In this document: piece by piece, positions 17,951-26,576 of the stretch
Position numbering within the stretch: the first letter of the stretch is position 1
How the letters are laid out: the number at the start of each line of letters is the position of its first letter
Assembly: GCF_963676735.1 (NCBI RefSeq)
Contig: NZ_OY781464.1
Coordinates: forward strand, 1,273,001 to 1,337,000
Length of the DNA: 64,000 nt
Direction of reading: 5' to 3'
Origin: an uncultured Draconibacterium sp.
Lineage (GTDB): Bacteria; Bacteroidota; Bacteroidia; Bacteroidales; Prolixibacteraceae
Program-made: the position numbers and the translations under genes
Notes under the pieces: generated by a model
The model's input: only the letters and a program-made list of their open reading frames with translations
What the model was told of the DNA's origin: nothing
The model's database searches: none

Positions 17951-20098
17951 TTATAAAGCCAATCCATAAGTTAGTTTCACGATAAGCTGATTTTGATCTT
18001 GTCGCCACCTGTCGGTAATTTTTGGTTGAATATTGTGTTTGTACACCACAAAAAGATCGCCCAGTGGCGCAAAAGTCCAGCGCAAACGCGAATAGCTGCC
18101 AACCGATTCCGACTCATTATCGTACTGGGTAAACAAGCTGAAGTTTAGGTTCGAATTAATATTCAGAGCGGTTCTTACAGCCAGCAGCTCTTTACTGAAA
18201 TCGCCTGCCGGAATTCGGGCAATATTGTTCTCGTAACTAAATTCCAAAATTAAAAACGACATTAGACGCCAATTCAGTTGCAGCTCTACTTGATCGAGAT
18301 TGCCGCCATAAAAGCCACCGCAACGATAGGCTGCCGTTCCGTTAACAGCACGTTTGCTGGCTGTTGATGCTTCAAATTCGAAACTCGACCAATGATAGGC
18401 GCCCGGCTCAATGGTCACATCTTCGGCAATGTAGAACGAATCTTTTAAAAACTCGCCTGAGGAGGCAAAATTCAACGAAAAATTATCGCCACTTTCCAGG
18501 CTTACATTAATTGGGGTGAATGATAGTTCATAGCTTTCCCAATTGTGATTTAAATCGGTAGTTAACGATGGACTAAAGCGAAACTGGTGTTGCCGGATTA
18601 CTCTATTTTCCGGACGTGGCATATATGCAACTTTCGCCGAATAGGTACTTATATTGTTGCGCGACACAAAACCCATCGACGGCTCAAATGCATCGCCAAT
18701 GCGCCGGTACTGTACAAACCAATCCCACAAGTCGTTGGGGTAATCTATTTTAAATCCAACAGCCGATTTGTCGCCATCCAGGCCTTCGCGGTTTGCATAC
18801 ATGCCCCAAACACCAATCAAAAAGTTTTTGTTTCCACCAAAAGTAGAGGTTTGGTACGTAAAATCAATACCACCGGACCAGGCGTTGTTGCGGTTACCCG
18901 GGTCGCCTATGGTTGTAATCATGCCAACCGACGATTCTTTTAAAATATTTTGCTTGACCCTTAAAACACCCATTTTTGATGATGGAATCACCGAATTTAC
19001 ATCGCCCGTTTGGGTAACCAGGCCACCAAAATAGGTGTTGTTTACCTTGCCATTAACCTTAGCCCCCCAATTAATGGGTACTTCCTGGTTGTTGTATAGC
19101 CCAATTCTGCGGCTGTAGAACGGCATTAGAGATCGACCAAGGCTTATTCCAAAATCAAAAATATCAGCACCTTCGAGGAAAAACTGGCGCTTTTCGGGAT
19201 AAAGCAGTGGAAAGCGTGTGAGGTTGGTTTGTCGCGAATCAACCTCCGTTTCGGCAAAATCAGTATTAACGGTTAGCTGAGCGGTGATGTCGGTAGTAAT
19301 ACGCTGGGTAATATCAAGGCTGGGCTTTAAATCGTAGTTTGCCGACTCGGTTCCGTCCTGAGTAAGTTTACCGGTTAACGAAACTCTTGGTGTTAGCCCA
19401 ATTCCGGAATTAAACAGCGGAACATTACTCAAACTTCCGGCATGCAGGGTTTGCCCCACTTTGTAATCCATGCTAATTCCCGACCAACGGTTTACTTCGA
19501 GTAGTCGCTGAATCCGACGTTCCACATTAAACCCCCACGAATCCAGTTTTTTATTGTAGGTAAGTGTGCTCACCGGAATCCGTATTTCGGCGCTCCACGA
19601 ATTGGTGTTAATAGAAGTTTTGGCATCCCACGAACCATCCCAATTTGAGTTTTCCGATTCGCCGTTATTGGAAACCAATGCATCGTATCGGGCAGCAAAG
19701 GGATTTATGGCAAATATGTAGCCATTTCGTCCATCGCTAAACGTATCGAAAATTATTTTCAGGTAGTCTTCGTCTTCCAGCTCCGAGTCTCTTGCCTTCG
19801 AGAAGGCAACAATAGCGTCGGGTTGTGTGTCGAAACAGGTAATTCCAACATAAATGTTTTTAGCGTCGGCAAGCACTTTAACGGTGGTGTTAAATGTAGG
19901 TGCCCCATTTTCAATGGGTTCTACCATGCCCAGCGTTGTTATTGAATCAGACTGTTGCCAACCAGCTTCATTTAGCAAGCCGTCGACCCGAATCGTTTTT
20001 TCAGAAAAGGTAAAGGCAATTACAGGCTTTTTTGTTGATTGCCCTAAAGATTGAAGGTTAAGCAATAGTAAGAATATCCAGAGGAAGTGGTTTTTCAT
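17951..20098 (-). CDS. CBM9-like / DUF5916 outer-membrane protein
   Basis: A 715-residue exported protein. Signal peptide ~1-19. A CBM9-type sugar-binding-like domain spans ~25-215, opening with IRVDGLLNEAGW and containing DEDYLKIIFDTFSDGRNGY. A DUF5916 outer-membrane barrel fills the rest (LYPEKRQFFLEGADIF is a landmark of the family). Related proteins often sit near metabolite-uptake or peptidase genes, but no substrate is established. It ends in a barrel-type strand. It appears monocistronic; the upstream 300 bases hold only the decayed TetR gene. Confidence 0.85.
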   Translation of the reverse strand: MKNHFLWIFLLLLNLQSLGQSTKKPVIAFTFSEKTIRVDGLLNEAGWQQSDSITTLGMVEPIENGAPTFNTTVKVLADAKNIYVGITCFDTQPDAIVAFSKARDSELEDEDYLKIIFDTFSDGRNGYIFAINPFAARYDALVSNNGESENSNWDGSWDAKTSINTNSWSAEIRIPVSTLTYNKKLDSWGFNVERRIQRLLEVNRWSGISMDYKVGQTLHAGSLSNVPLFNSGIGLTPRVSLTGKLTQDGTESANYDLKPSLDITQRITTDITAQLTVNTDFAETEVDSRQTNLTRFPLLYPEKRQFFLEGADIFDFGISLGRSLMPFYSRRIGLYNNQEVPINWGAKVNGKVNNTYFGGLVTQTGDVNSVIPSSKMGVLRVKQNILKESSVGMITTIGDPGNRNNAWSGGIDFTYQTSTFGGNKNFLIGVWGMYANREGLDGDKSAVGFKIDYPNDLWDWFVQYRRIGDAFEPSMGFVSRNNISTYSAKVAYMPRPENRVIRQHQFRFSPSLTTDLNHNWESYELSFTPINVSLESGDNFSLNFASSGEFLKDSFYIAEDVTIEPGAYHWSSFEFEASTASKRAVNGTAAYRCGGFYGGNLDQVELQLNWRLMSFLILEFSYENNIARIPAGDFSKELLAVRTALNINSNLNFSLFTQYDNESESVGSYSRLRWTFAPLGDLFVVYKHNIQPKITDRWRQDQNQLIVKLTYGLAL

Positions 20099-20311
20099 AG
20101 GTAATTAATTGGTCGGCACAAATTTATAGGACTAAAGAAACTGATTTTTTGACAGTTAACCTTGATAAACGGTAATAAATTTTAAAAACGACCTGCTGTA
20201 AAAGGTCTCCGGAAATATAAAAACAACAGTACCATTCTCAGCAGCAAGGAGGATATAGCTTTGGCCCGCTAAGAAAACCCTGATTACCCTAAAGTAGAAC
20301 CAGGCTAAACT

Positions 20312-20626
20312 TTAAACAACTGAGCAGCCTTTTGCAGTTTTTTCCTGAAAAGCCAGTAAAATCGATATAGACTGTTTAATAGTTTCAGCTCCACCAGGTG
20401 TGTCTTTTTATTTGTATACTGGTGCATTTAGTTTTTGCGCATAACAAATAATACTTTTTTCCAGGAAGCCACTTTTGCTTCCAAAACTTGCATAAATCGA
20501 AAATTTGTTAATTCCCAGTGCTTTTTCCAGCTGGTGAATTGAGGTAGTTTCATAAACATTTTTCCAGAAAACATTCATGGCTTTTTCCAGTACCTCTTGT
20601 TTGTTGTATGCTTTATTTCTTGGCAT
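20312..20626 (-). pseudogene. Decayed TetR/AcrR-family regulator
   Basis: The first 72 codons (20626-20408) encode a TetR N-terminal helix-turn-helix (VLEKAMNVFWKNVYETTSIHQL ... INKFSIYASFGSKSGFLEK in part). A TAA at 20408-20410 stops it. Reading through that stop, the same frame continues for 31 codons (20407-20315) with GGAETIKQSISILLAFQEK and KGCSVV, the position where TetR proteins have a GC-V-N core motif, before a second stop at 20312. The usual length is ~190-200 residues, so this is a remnant. A short functional HTH peptide is possible but less likely. Confidence 0.75.
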
Positions 20627-20806
20627 TATTTCTAATTAGTGGGTTAAAACAAAGCAATCGGTTAGAAATAATTAATTAATGTGATGTTAAGCGAAAATGA
20701 TTCGTTAATTAATTTTTATAGCAGGGTACTATAGTGTTATTGAATATTCGTTTTGTCGTGGTAAGAAATAAAATAGACAGAATTATGAAATATCGAACTT
20801 TTTGTT

Positions 20807-20821
20807 TGCAACACTGTTGCA
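20807..20821. promoter_or_regulatory. Palindromic operator candidate for the Fur/Zur-like regulator
   Basis: A perfect palindrome TGCAAC-act-GTTGCA sits 21 bases before the ATG of the Fur-family gene and overlaps an imperfect -7 element (TGCATTTG, 20818-20825). Its position over the core promoter fits autorepression. That the Fur-like protein binds it is inference. Confidence 0.5.
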
Positions 20822-20842
20822 TTTGAAATATATTTACAGCCG

Positions 20843-21250
20843 ATGAAAGCTATTGATATTTTAAAGAAGCATAAATTAAAACGTACAAGTTGCCGCGAGG
20901 GGATTATTGAAGTGGTTATGGCAGCGAAACAGGCACTTTCTGAAAATGAAATTAGCGAAAGACTTGCTGGTAATTATGATCGAACAACATTTTATCGTTC
21001 ATTTAAAACGCTTGAGCAATATCGGATTATACATAAAATTGTTGTCGACAATCAACTGGTAAAGTATGCTCTCGACAATTCTATTACCAACAAACACGAA
21101 CATGCTCATTTTTATTGTGCAGAGTGTCATATTGTGAAGTGTTTGGATGATATTCCGATAACAAAATATCAACTGCCTGATGGCTATTCAAATGAAGAGA
21201 CCGATGTTTTAATAAAAGGAACATGTCCGGGGTGTACAAATCACCAATAA
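20843..21250 (+). CDS. Fur-family metal-responsive regulator (Fur/Zur-like)
   Basis: A 135-residue Fur-superfamily repressor: winged helix ~1-75 (YDRTTFYRSFKTLEQYRIIHKI) and a dimerisation/metal domain with HEHAHFYCAECH. Two CxxC pairs (CAEC ~93-96; CPGC ~130-133) form the structural zinc site typical of Fur/Zur/PerR. The gene heads a cluster with a Cys/His-rich small protein, a TonB receptor and two His-containing lipoproteins, which favours a Zur-type role. The metal cannot be read with certainty. The next gene begins 3 bases after its stop. Confidence 0.85.
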   Translation: MKAIDILKKHKLKRTSCREGIIEVVMAAKQALSENEISERLAGNYDRTTFYRSFKTLEQYRIIHKIVVDNQLVKYALDNSITNKHEHAHFYCAECHIVKCLDDIPITKYQLPDGYSNEETDVLIKGTCPGCTNHQ

Positions 21251-21253
21251 AAT

Positions 21254-21637
21254 ATGACGGGATTAAAAATACATATCACCATACTTTTGATCGGAATTTT
21301 TGTTTTTCCGCTGTTTTATCAGCCGTATCATGTAATAAAGCATCATGCGCCTAAATCACATTGTACGCAAGCCTGTTGTCACTCAAAAGTAGTTCTGCCG
21401 GTTGAAAAGGAGGTATGTAACTTTGGCATAAGGGTTAATGTTACAGTGGAGAAGGAAAAACCATGCCCCATTTGCGAATATCATTTCCCCATAAATATTT
21501 TGCCCAAGTTGGTAGTCTTTAAACCAAAAACTGCCGTTAAAGCATGTTTATTGTTTGGTATAGAAGAAAGGCTGGCAAAACAACAAATTGTTTTCAAAAA
21601 ATCTCCAAGAGCACCACCTGCTCATGTAATGGCATAG
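21254..21637 (+). CDS. Cys/His-rich small exported or membrane-anchored protein
   Basis: A 127-residue protein with one N-terminal hydrophobic helix (~5-22) that may be a signal anchor. A dense cluster follows: His 26, 30, 31, 36, 43 and Cys 37, 41, 42. A second site, CPIC with a nearby His (71-77; CPICEYHF), lies mid-protein. No enzyme motif is visible. The cluster suggests metal binding in the periplasm. It begins 3 bases after the Fur-like gene, so the two are translated together. I do not recognise a named family, though it resembles DUF2946-like proteins. Confidence 0.65.
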   Translation: MTGLKIHITILLIGIFVFPLFYQPYHVIKHHAPKSHCTQACCHSKVVLPVEKEVCNFGIRVNVTVEKEKPCPICEYHFPINILPKLVVFKPKTAVKACLLFGIEERLAKQQIVFKKSPRAPPAHVMA

Positions 21638-21762
21638 AATAAATTAAGCAGTTAAAATGTCAATTCATTTCAGCAACAACCATGAGCAGTACTTTGCATA
21701 AATATGTGAGCTCATTATCGTGGATGTTCTGTTTGTTACACTAAAGAAAGAATTAGAAACAG

Positions 21763-24171
21763 ATGAAAAAGATCATCATGCTACTTTGGTGCATGAAGGT
21801 GTGGTGTGTAGTTGTATTCGCACAAAATAGTTATGTGCTTGAGGGTGAAATTACAGACCAAAATAACCAAACCTTACCGGGAGCTTCCCTAATGCTGTAT
21901 CCTGTTAAAAAAGGAACGGTGAGCAACGAAAATGGCATATTTCAAATATCCGGCTTACAAGCTGGAAGTTATGTTGTTGAAATATCTTTTGTTGGCTACA
22001 ACACCATGGTTGATACGATAATTATTCGCAAAAACACAAGGTACGATGCCCGGCTAAGTGTGGCACATCTTAATTTGCAGGAAGTAGTAATAAGCAATAA
22101 CTATACAGAGAAAAGAAAACGGGAAGAAACGCTTAATATTGAGATAGTAAACGACGATTACCTGAAACAAAACCTGGGGGGAAGTTTAATGAACTCGTTA
22201 GAAAGATTGCCTGGAGTTAGCACCATTGCTATTGGCTCGGGGCAGTCGAAACCGCTTATTCGTGGACTTGGGTTTAACCGGGTTGTGGTGGTTGAAAACA
22301 ATATCAAACACGAGGCACAGCAATGGGGCTCCGACCATGGACTGGAGTTTGACCAGTATGCGGTTGATAATGTGGAGGTGATAAAGGGCCCCGCATCGTT
22401 AATGTACGGATCAGATGCAATTGGTGGTGTAATTGATATGAAAACTAGAAAACTACCCGAAAAGAACTCTTTTGGAGGTTTGGTAGATTTAACCGTAAAG
22501 TCGAATAACGAACTAGTGGGAACCTCCCTTTCATTATACGGAAGAAAAGATTGGTTCTTTGCCAATATTCGCGCTACCTATATCGACTACGGCGACTACA
22601 AAGTACCTATCGATAGCGTTGATATTTACTCATACCGTGCTGCCCTGTACAAAAACTATTTGCGCAATACTGCCGGTTACGAAAAAAACCTGCATTTAAC
22701 TTTTGGGGTGTTAAAAAATGGTTTTCAAAGTAAATTTCACATTAGCAGTGTAAATAGCAAAAGTGGTTTTTTTGCAAATGCACACGGTCTGGAACCCAGG
22801 AATGTTGATACCGGCACACACGATAAATCAAGTCGAGATATAAACTATCCGTATCAAAAAGTAAATCATTTTAAGGTAATTAACACTACCAGGTACCAAT
22901 GGGAAAAAACAAAGTTAGAGCTTGATTTGGGTTTTCAGCGTAATTTCCGACAGGAATGGAGTCAGTATGTTAGCCATGGTTATATGCCGGCCATTTTCCC
23001 TAACACTTTAAATTTTGACGCCGACCTTGAACGGGAATTTGAAAAATATGTGTACTCGGGGAATGTAAAATTCTCGCATCGTTTTAGCGACCAAACGGAA
23101 GCGACTTTTGGCACGAACAGCGAATACCAGGACAATAAAATTGATGGGCGCGGATTTATTATTCCGGCATACCAACAGTTTACATTGGGTGGTTTTGCTT
23201 TTGCCCGACACAATTTCTCTGAAATAAGCGGAATTCAACTGGGAATTCGTTACGACTTTGGCAACATTGAAACCACCGAATATTACGACTGGTTTCTATC
23301 GCCGGTAGAAGAAAACGGAAACACGACGTTAGAATATTTGCAAAGAGCAGAGAATATCAACCGCAATTTTTCAAACTTAACCTGGTCGGTAGGTTACAAT
23401 TACAATCCAGAACATTGGACGTTTAAAGCCAATATTGGAAAAAGTTTCAGAATGCCCATTGCCAAAGAGTTAGCTGCAAATGGCGTAAATTACCACCGTT
23501 TTAGCTACGAAGTAGGCGATGCTGATTTGTCACCCGAAATATCGTACCAGTTGGATGTTGGCCTGGAGTACCAATCGAAAAAATTTGCCATTGGAGCAAC
23601 ACCATTTGTAAACTATTTTTCGAACTACATTTACCTGAACCCCACTTCGGAGCACGACAGGCTTTATGGAAACGGAAACCAGGTTTTTTACTACACCGAA
23701 AGTGAAGTTATAAGGTATGGTGGAGAAATACATGCCCATTACGAACTACTGAAAAACCTGCAGTTGGGGCTAATTGGCGAATATGTCTATTCCGAGCAAT
23801 TATCGGGCGAGAAAAAAGGTTTTACCCTACCCTTTTCGCCACCAGCTTCTGCCATTTTTAATGTCAAATATCAGCGTAGAAAACTGGAATTTATCGAAAA
23901 CGCGTACTTCTCTTTCGATTACAGAGTTACTGCTTCTCAGAACGATATTGTTCCGCCCGAAGAACCGACCAATGGTTACCAGGTAATTAATTTGGGGCTT
24001 GGCGGCAATATTCCAATGAGAAAGCAAAATATAAACATTTCAATGCAGGTGCAAAACCTGTTAAACACAAAATATTTTAACCACACTAGCTTTTACAGGC
24101 TGATAAATGTACCCGAACCGGGACGAAACTTTATTGTAAATGTTTCCATTCCGTTTTCAGGAAAGATTTAG
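21763..24171 (+). CDS. TonB-dependent receptor, probable metal uptake
   Basis: An 802-residue outer-membrane receptor. Signal peptide ~1-20; carboxypeptidase-regulatory-like domain ~24-105 (GEITDQNNQTLPGASLMLYP); plug domain ~110-225 with SLERLPGVSTI and VEVIKGPASLMYGSDAIGGVID; then a 22-strand barrel ending in a Phe/Ile-rich strand. The plug holds histidines in NIKHEAQQWGSDHGLE, which could bind a metal. It is not SusC-like (shorter, no SusD partner). Position behind a Fur/Zur-like regulator supports metal or metallophore import; zinc is my best guess. Confidence 0.85.
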   Translation: MKKIIMLLWCMKVWCVVVFAQNSYVLEGEITDQNNQTLPGASLMLYPVKKGTVSNENGIFQISGLQAGSYVVEISFVGYNTMVDTIIIRKNTRYDARLSVAHLNLQEVVISNNYTEKRKREETLNIEIVNDDYLKQNLGGSLMNSLERLPGVSTIAIGSGQSKPLIRGLGFNRVVVVENNIKHEAQQWGSDHGLEFDQYAVDNVEVIKGPASLMYGSDAIGGVIDMKTRKLPEKNSFGGLVDLTVKSNNELVGTSLSLYGRKDWFFANIRATYIDYGDYKVPIDSVDIYSYRAALYKNYLRNTAGYEKNLHLTFGVLKNGFQSKFHISSVNSKSGFFANAHGLEPRNVDTGTHDKSSRDINYPYQKVNHFKVINTTRYQWEKTKLELDLGFQRNFRQEWSQYVSHGYMPAIFPNTLNFDADLEREFEKYVYSGNVKFSHRFSDQTEATFGTNSEYQDNKIDGRGFIIPAYQQFTLGGFAFARHNFSEISGIQLGIRYDFGNIETTEYYDWFLSPVEENGNTTLEYLQRAENINRNFSNLTWSVGYNYNPEHWTFKANIGKSFRMPIAKELAANGVNYHRFSYEVGDADLSPEISYQLDVGLEYQSKKFAIGATPFVNYFSNYIYLNPTSEHDRLYGNGNQVFYYTESEVIRYGGEIHAHYELLKNLQLGLIGEYVYSEQLSGEKKGFTLPFSPPASAIFNVKYQRRKLEFIENAYFSFDYRVTASQNDIVPPEEPTNGYQVINLGLGGNIPMRKQNINISMQVQNLLNTKYFNHTSFYRLINVPEPGRNFIVNVSIPFSGKI

Positions 24172-24195
24172 CACAAACATTTAAAAATTATAAAA

Positions 24196-24636
24196 ATGAA
24201 CAAGAGAGTATTTTTAGTAGCGATTATTTTAGGAGCAGCAACACTATTTACAGCTTGCGAGGATGATGGTGATCTAGCCTTGCCCGAAATTACGATAATG
24301 GAATTGGGCGAAGGAAGTAGCCACAGTAATGATCACACTGCAATAATTGGTGGCGAAGTACACATTGAAGTTGAAATTATTGCAGAAGGAAAAATAAACA
24401 CCGTGCAGATAATTATCCATTCAGAAGGCGAACACAAATCGGTGGTTGACGGTGGCGAATGGGAACTTGATACAACTTATACCAAATTTTCGGGTTTAAA
24501 AAATACAACCTTTCACGAACACCTTGAGATTGCTGATTGGGCTGAACCGGGAGAATATCATTTCGATTTTATTGTTACCGATTTGGAAGGCAACCAATCT
24601 AGTGCAGATGCTGAATTAGAGCTAGTAGAAGAGTAA
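24196..24636 (+). CDS. DUF4625 lipoprotein, His-containing
   Basis: A 146-residue lipoprotein; lipobox Cys in FTACEDDGD. The mature part is an Ig-like DUF4625 domain with several histidines (SSHSNDHTAI, HSEGEHKS, FHEHLEI). DUF4625 proteins are Bacteroidota lipoproteins without established function, often next to TonB receptors. It begins 24 bases after the TonB receptor, so it is probably a cell-surface or periplasmic partner of that receptor. A hairpin follows at 24647. Confidence 0.8.
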   Translation: MNKRVFLVAIILGAATLFTACEDDGDLALPEITIMELGEGSSHSNDHTAIIGGEVHIEVEIIAEGKINTVQIIIHSEGEHKSVVDGGEWELDTTYTKFSGLKNTTFHEHLEIADWAEPGEYHFDFIVTDLEGNQSSADAELELVEE

Positions 24637-24646
24637 AATAAACGAG

Positions 24647-24676
24647 CTGACAGGCCGATTGAAGCCTGTCAGTTTT
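24647..24676 (+). terminator. Intrinsic terminator or attenuator
   Basis: A perfect 9-bp stem ctgacaggc / gcctgtcag with an 8-base loop, followed by ttttatattt. It lies between the two DUF4625 genes and may lower expression of the second. Confidence 0.75.
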
Positions 24677-24692
24677 ATATTTCAAATATAAA

Positions 24693-25184
24693 ATGAGTTT
24701 AAAAATTATACTTTCGCGTTTTGCGTTTATCGTACTACTTGCCACAGCCTGTAGCGATGATGGTCAGATTGATAAAGAAAAACCGGTCATAGATAATAGT
24801 TTTGCAAATGCCTTCCCCACCAATTGCGACACCATTTACTTTGGCGAAGCATTTAACCTGAAACTACTTTTCTCTGACAATGTGGAATTGGGTTCGTACA
24901 GCATCGATATCCATAATAATTTCGACCATCATTCGCATAGTACTGAAGTAGCGGAGTGCAGCCTTAGTCCCAAAAAAGACCCGGAGAATCCATTTGTATT
25001 TATTGATGATTATTCTATTCCCGAAGGTTTAAAAGATTACAAAACAAATATGTCGGTTTCAATTCCGGCAGATAACCAGGTGGGATTGTTTGATGAAGGT
25101 GATTATCATTTTTTTGTTAGTTTAACCGATAAGGAAGGCTGGTCGACTCAAATGGGTTTGAGTATAAAAATTAAATACCGATAG
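24693..25184 (+). CDS. Second DUF4625-like lipoprotein
   Basis: A 163-residue lipoprotein; lipobox Cys in ATACSDDG. It resembles the preceding protein: an Ig-like fold, a His-rich loop (IHNNFDHHSHSTEV) and the closing pattern EGDYHFFVSLTDKEGWST that matches GEYHFDFIVTDLEGNQS of the first. It is therefore a diverged tandem paralogue. Function unknown; the histidines and the neighbouring receptor favour metal binding. Confidence 0.75.
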   Translation: MSLKIILSRFAFIVLLATACSDDGQIDKEKPVIDNSFANAFPTNCDTIYFGEAFNLKLLFSDNVELGSYSIDIHNNFDHHSHSTEVAECSLSPKKDPENPFVFIDDYSIPEGLKDYKTNMSVSIPADNQVGLFDEGDYHFFVSLTDKEGWSTQMGLSIKIKYR

Positions 25185-25443
25185 ATGGGGACGGTTATAT
25201 CCCACAATAGTTTTATTCTCAAAGATTTGTTTGTAGCCACTTAAAAACCGCGGTATTTTGCCTCCCATCCTTGAAGTTTCGAATTGCTGTAATGAAGTTA
25301 AAACCTGAACTCAGGTAAATTACCAGGGTAGATTCTCTCTTTTATTTGTAAATATTTTGTTGTAAATTGTTTTGGGGAAGCATGTTGATGCCTTGATTTT
25401 CTGCATGCAGAGCCCTAATCTAACTAAAAAAAAGAGGTAACCA
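25185..25443. other. Intergenic region, no gene seen
   Basis: No coding sequence is evident. At 25307-25338 it holds a sequence that closely matches 3271-3301, containing the palindrome GGTAA-a-TTACC. Nothing else stands out. Confidence 0.4.
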
Positions 25444-26487
25444 ATGAAAAATTTTTTCCGACTATCAGCCATTCTCACCTGCACTATTTTTTTCTCATTA
25501 ATGCTGTCTTGTTCAAACGACGACTCTGATGACGATACAGCTCAGCTCCAACAGGAGCGATTGGAAATTGGGCGTGCCCTGCTTGAAGTACAGGCCCCTG
25601 AGGTAGCCGACATTCTGCCTTATTACACCGATGACATAGAATACCATGACCCCATAGTTGACATCAACGGTATTGAGGATATGACCGCTTTCCTGAATCA
25701 GCTTATTTTGGGGGCATCGCCTAATCTTGTTACCATTATTGAAGATGAAACGCTTATCGGCGACATCTATTCGGCAACGTGGACCATGTCGGGCGATTTT
25801 CTTAATTCACCCTACCAGGCAAAGGGTATTTCTATCTTTAAATTTTTGCCTAACGCTACGCAAGTATATTATCAACGCGATTATTATTCGGAAGGGGATA
25901 TAATGGCAACAATACCCGGATTGGATGAAGCAATTGGGGGATTTAGGGCCTATTACCGTTGTGCAGTTGACCCCACTTTCGATTGTCCGTTTCCTCCTTC
26001 AGCTTTAAATATCGAAAATTCAGCTTTACAAGCTGTGAATAAGTCGGTTAATGATCAACTGACAGTTGGACGCCAACTGGTTGAAATACATGCCGGAAAC
26101 TGGACGGATGTTATTCCTGCATTGGCGGCCGATTACGAATATCACGATCCCATTGTTGATATTTATGGCCCTGATACCATGGCTTTGTTTCTGGCACGTT
26201 TGTTTGCCGGTTCGTCGGATTTATACACTACTGTTGAAGACGAAACACTGGTTGACGATATTTACATGGCGACCTGGACAATGGCCGGCGAATTTAACGG
26301 AGCTCCGTTTAGTGCACCCGGTATGTCGATAGTTAAGTTTGTTGAAGGTACAACCCAAAGCTATTATTCGAGGGATTATTATACCGAAGGAGATGTTATG
26401 CTTGGAGTTCCGGAACTTGCCGATGCCGTAAATGGTTTTCGTATATACTATCGTAGTGCCGTAGACCCTGGCTTTGAAGGCCCATAG
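25444..26487 (+). CDS. Lipoprotein with two tandem SnoaL-like domains
   Basis: A 347-residue lipoprotein (lipobox Cys in MLSCSNDDSD, acidic after Cys). Two copies of one ~145-residue domain cover ~38-180 and ~200-345. They share EYHDPIVDI, EDETLI/EDETLV, TWTM and RDYY(S/T)EGD. The fold looks like SnoaL/NTF2 (small alpha+beta cone used for isomerases, hydrolases or ligand binding). No catalytic set is obvious beyond the conserved Tyr-His-Asp in each copy. It stands alone between unrelated genes; function unknown. Confidence 0.7.
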   Translation: MKNFFRLSAILTCTIFFSLMLSCSNDDSDDDTAQLQQERLEIGRALLEVQAPEVADILPYYTDDIEYHDPIVDINGIEDMTAFLNQLILGASPNLVTIIEDETLIGDIYSATWTMSGDFLNSPYQAKGISIFKFLPNATQVYYQRDYYSEGDIMATIPGLDEAIGGFRAYYRCAVDPTFDCPFPPSALNIENSALQAVNKSVNDQLTVGRQLVEIHAGNWTDVIPALAADYEYHDPIVDIYGPDTMALFLARLFAGSSDLYTTVEDETLVDDIYMATWTMAGEFNGAPFSAPGMSIVKFVEGTTQSYYSRDYYTEGDVMLGVPELADAVNGFRIYYRSAVDPGFEGP

Positions 26488-26576
26488 CAGAGATAATGAC
26501 GATTATTCCTGTTATCTGCTTCAGTATCTATTTGGTAAGAGGAAGAGTTAACGAATTGGAGAAGAATTAACACTTG

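Noticed and set aside
22158..22565. A 135-codon open frame opposite the TonB receptor
   Set aside because: Lies antisense inside a well-supported gene; its sequence is low-complexity and matches nothing.
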